The notes beneath the pieces were generated by a model, which had not been told where the DNA came from, ran no database searches, and saw only the letters and a program-made list of their open reading frames with translations. A program made the translations under genes and the position numbers. From an uncultured Burkholderiales bacterium (lineage in GTDB: Bacteria > Pseudomonadota > Gammaproteobacteria > Burkholderiales > Burkholderiaceae_C), in assembly GCA_903871865.1 (NCBI GenBank), contig CAIQIL010000587.1, positions 1-7,703 on the forward strand: a stretch of DNA of 7,703 nucleotides, in the 5' to 3' direction. Of this stretch, positions 6,265 to 7,703 are shown piece after piece (position 1 is the stretch's first letter; the number at the start of each line of letters is the position of its first letter).

Positions 6265-7080
6265 ATGGCAGCACAATCCGGGTTTGACCAGCGTCTGTCT
6301 TTGCCTGCCATGCCTCCCCGCACCCGCCTGCCTGCCGGCCACGAACTTCTCTCCCAAATCCTGTTTGCCCAGGGCTTTGGCGAACGCCGCGTTTGCGACG
6401 GCCTCGTCCTCAAAGGGCTGGTGAAGGTGAATGGCGAGGTGGTGGACGACCCCGACGCCGTTTTCCCCGAAGACCGCCTGGTGCTCGACGTCGATGGCCT
6501 GCCTTGGGTGACCCACGTGAAGGCCCTGGTGATGCTGCACAAGCCGGCGGGCTACGAGTGCTCGCTGAAACCCGGCGCCTGGCCGGGCGTGCACAACCTG
6601 CTGCCGGTGCCGCTGCGCCGTCGGGGCCTGCAGCCTGTGGGCCGGCTCGACCAGGACACCACCGGCCTGCTGCTGTTGACCGACGACGGCCCGCTGCTGC
6701 ACAAGCTGACCTCGCCCAAGAAGAACGTGCCCAAGGTCTATGAAGTGAGCTGCAAGCACCCGGTCACGCAGGCCATGTGCGACAAGCTGCTCAAGGGCGT
6801 GGTGCTGGACGACGACCCGGAGCCCGTGGCCGCCCATGCGGCCGAGCGCATCTGGCCGCCCGCGGCGCAGGGTGCCGCACCTGTTGCCGATGCCGAAACC
6901 CTGCACCTGCGCCTGACCCTGCTGCAAGGCAAGTACCACCAAGTCAAGCGCATGGTGGCGGCCGTGGGCAACCGCGTCGAGGGCCTGCACCGCAGCAGCA
7001 TCGGCCGCCTGGCCCTGCCCGAGGACCTGCCCGTGGGGCAATGGTGCTGGGTGGAAGATGTCGCCGTGGTGTTGCCTTGA
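6265..7080 (+). CDS. rsuA: 16S rRNA pseudouridine synthase, RsuA type
   Basis: The protein (271 residues from this start) belongs to the RsuA/RluB/RluE/RluF family, which turns selected uridines in rRNA into pseudouridine. E. coli RsuA acts on U516 of 16S rRNA. An N-terminal S4-like domain (about 26-78, with LVLKGLVKVNGEVVDDP) precedes the catalytic domain. Motif II is GRLDQDTTGLLLLTDDG (126-142), with Asp129 the expected catalytic residue. LTSPKKNVPKVYEV, the GVVLDDDPEPVAA segment and GKYHQVKRMVAAVGNRVEGLHR point to RsuA rather than RluB/E/F. It is longer than E. coli RsuA (231) because of about 25 extra N-terminal residues and an Ala/Pro-rich insert near 198-210. Start choice: ATG 6265 has a Shine-Dalgarno; ATG 6310 is the main alternative. 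It diverges from the hydrolase gene, with only 34 bp between chosen starts. Confidence 0.9.
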   Translation: MAAQSGFDQRLSLPAMPPRTRLPAGHELLSQILFAQGFGERRVCDGLVLKGLVKVNGEVVDDPDAVFPEDRLVLDVDGLPWVTHVKALVMLHKPAGYECSLKPGAWPGVHNLLPVPLRRRGLQPVGRLDQDTTGLLLLTDDGPLLHKLTSPKKNVPKVYEVSCKHPVTQAMCDKLLKGVVLDDDPEPVAAHAAERIWPPAAQGAAPVADAETLHLRLTLLQGKYHQVKRMVAAVGNRVEGLHRSSIGRLALPEDLPVGQWCWVEDVAVVLP

Positions 7081-7090
7081 GTGCAGCCCT

Positions 7091-7096
7091 GATAAT
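7091..7096 (+). promoter_or_regulatory. Candidate -10 element for ribF
   Basis: GATAAT matches TATAAT at 5 of 6 positions and stands out in GC-rich surroundings. The predicted start at about 7103-7105 coincides with the ribF ATG. No convincing -35 is found 16-18 bases upstream, where the end of rsuA lies. Confidence 0.45.
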
Positions 7097-7104
7097 CTGA
7101 CCCC

Positions 7105-7703
7105 ATGCAAGTCTTTCGCGGGTTCCACCATGCGGCACTGGCCCCGGCCTGTGCCCTGACGATCGGCAATTTCGATGGCGTCCACCGGGGGCACCAGGCC
7201 ATGCTCGCCTTGCTGCGCAACGAAGCCCAGCACCGCGGCCTGCCCGCCACCGTGCTGACCTTCGAGCCGCACCCGCGCGACTACTTCGCCGCCCTGTCGG
7301 GCAAGCCCGAGCTGGCGCCCAGCCGCATCGCCACGTTGCGCGACAAGCTCTCCGAGCTGGAGCGCTGTGGCGTGGACCAGGTCGTGATCCTGCCTTTCGA
7401 TCAGGCGCTGGCCTCGCTCAGCCCCGAGGCCTTCATCCAGCAGGTGCTGGTGGACGGCCTGCACGCGCGCTACGTGCTGGTGGGCGACGACTTCCGCTTT
7501 GGCGCCAAGCGCGTGGGCGACTACGCCATGCTGGACGCCGCCGGCGAGGCCTGCGGCTTCGATGTGGCCCGCATGCTGAGCTACGAGGTGCACGGTGTGC
7601 GCGTGTCCTCCTCGGTCGTGCGCGAGGCCCTGACCGCTGGCGACATGGCCCGCGTGGCCGCGCTGCTGGGTCGCCCCTACACCGTCAGCGGCCACGTGGT
7701 GCA
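7105..7703 (+). CDS. ribF: Bifunctional riboflavin kinase/FMN adenylyltransferase RibF (3' end outside window)
   Basis: RibF phosphorylates riboflavin to FMN and adenylates FMN to FAD in the cytoplasm. The frame is open from the ATG at 7105 to the window end (199 codons, no stop). It shows the nucleotidyltransferase domain: LTIGNFDGVHRGHQAML (18-34) with the HxGH-type motif (His27, His30), TFEPHPRDYF (52-61), YVLVGDDFRFGAKRVGD (123-139), and VRVSSSVVREAL (165-176), the ISSTxIR signature. The C-terminal GRPYTVSGHVV is the start of the riboflavin kinase domain, which continues outside; family members are usually 310-330 residues. There is no Shine-Dalgarno before the ATG, but GATAAT lies 8 bases upstream, so a leaderless mRNA is possible. 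It follows rsuA by 24 bp and may also be read from the rsuA transcript. Confidence 0.95.
   Translation, partial: MQVFRGFHHAALAPACALTIGNFDGVHRGHQAMLALLRNEAQHRGLPATVLTFEPHPRDYFAALSGKPELAPSRIATLRDKLSELERCGVDQVVILPFDQALASLSPEAFIQQVLVDGLHARYVLVGDDFRFGAKRVGDYAMLDAAGEACGFDVARMLSYEVHGVRVSSSVVREALTAGDMARVAALLGRPYTVSGHVV

Noticed and set aside
5379..6287. 302-codon plus-strand frame opposite the metallo-hydrolase
   Set aside because: No recognisable domain, and the minus strand encodes a full set of metal-binding motifs.
6231..6290. Possible minus-strand promoter TGGTCA-17-CATGAT for the hydrolase
   Set aside because: Both hexamers match the consensus at only 4 of 6 positions, and such pairs are common by chance; too weak to list as a feature.
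6235..7695. 486-codon open frame on the minus strand, antisense to rsuA and ribF
   Set aside because: It is His/Gln/Ala/Gly-rich with no domain, lies fully opposite two clear genes, and is typical of long antisense frames in GC-rich DNA.

Overview
This is a GC-rich chromosomal window with closely packed genes and short spacers. Its proteins look like those of a betaproteobacterium, most likely of the order Burkholderiales. That placement rests on protein character and codon use only; the window contains no rRNA or other phylogenetic marker. I see no transposase, integrase, phage gene, CRISPR array, tRNA or rRNA.

Layout. (1) Positions 2-1268, plus strand: the 3' part of argG (arginine synthesis), with an unusual Lys/Ala/Pro tail, followed 19 bp later by ppnP (nucleoside phosphorylase). 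A strong symmetric hairpin at 1324-1355 ends this unit and also the convergent unit. (2) Positions 1382-2808, minus strand: a two-gene unit encoding a CsgG-like lipoprotein and then, 20 bp on, a small exported protein that I do not recognise. No other curli-type genes are nearby. (3) Positions 2918-3946, minus strand: murB (peptidoglycan precursor synthesis). It is divergent from yajQ (3998-4489, plus strand), and the 51-bp spacer holds a near-palindrome that reads as an extended -10 promoter element on both strands. (4) Positions 4578-5303, plus strand: an exported retropepsin-like aspartic protease. It is preceded by three tandem 11-bp repeats that copy the yajQ stop codon into all three frames. 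(5) Positions 5352-6230, minus strand: a metallo-beta-lactamase-fold hydrolase related to AHL lactonases but with HxDxDH in place of HxHxDH. (6) Positions 6265-7080, plus strand: an RsuA-type 16S rRNA pseudouridine synthase, then ribF (FMN/FAD synthesis) from 7105, cut off by the window end.

Most of the window is housekeeping metabolism, with three envelope or exported proteins of uncertain role (CsgG-like lipoprotein, its small partner, retropepsin). I found no clear sign of a new multi-gene defence, mobile or biosynthetic system. The best leads are the CsgG-like/secreted-protein pair, the symmetric murB/yajQ promoter with a predicted leaderless murB mRNA, the ArgG tail, and the altered metal motif of the hydrolase.
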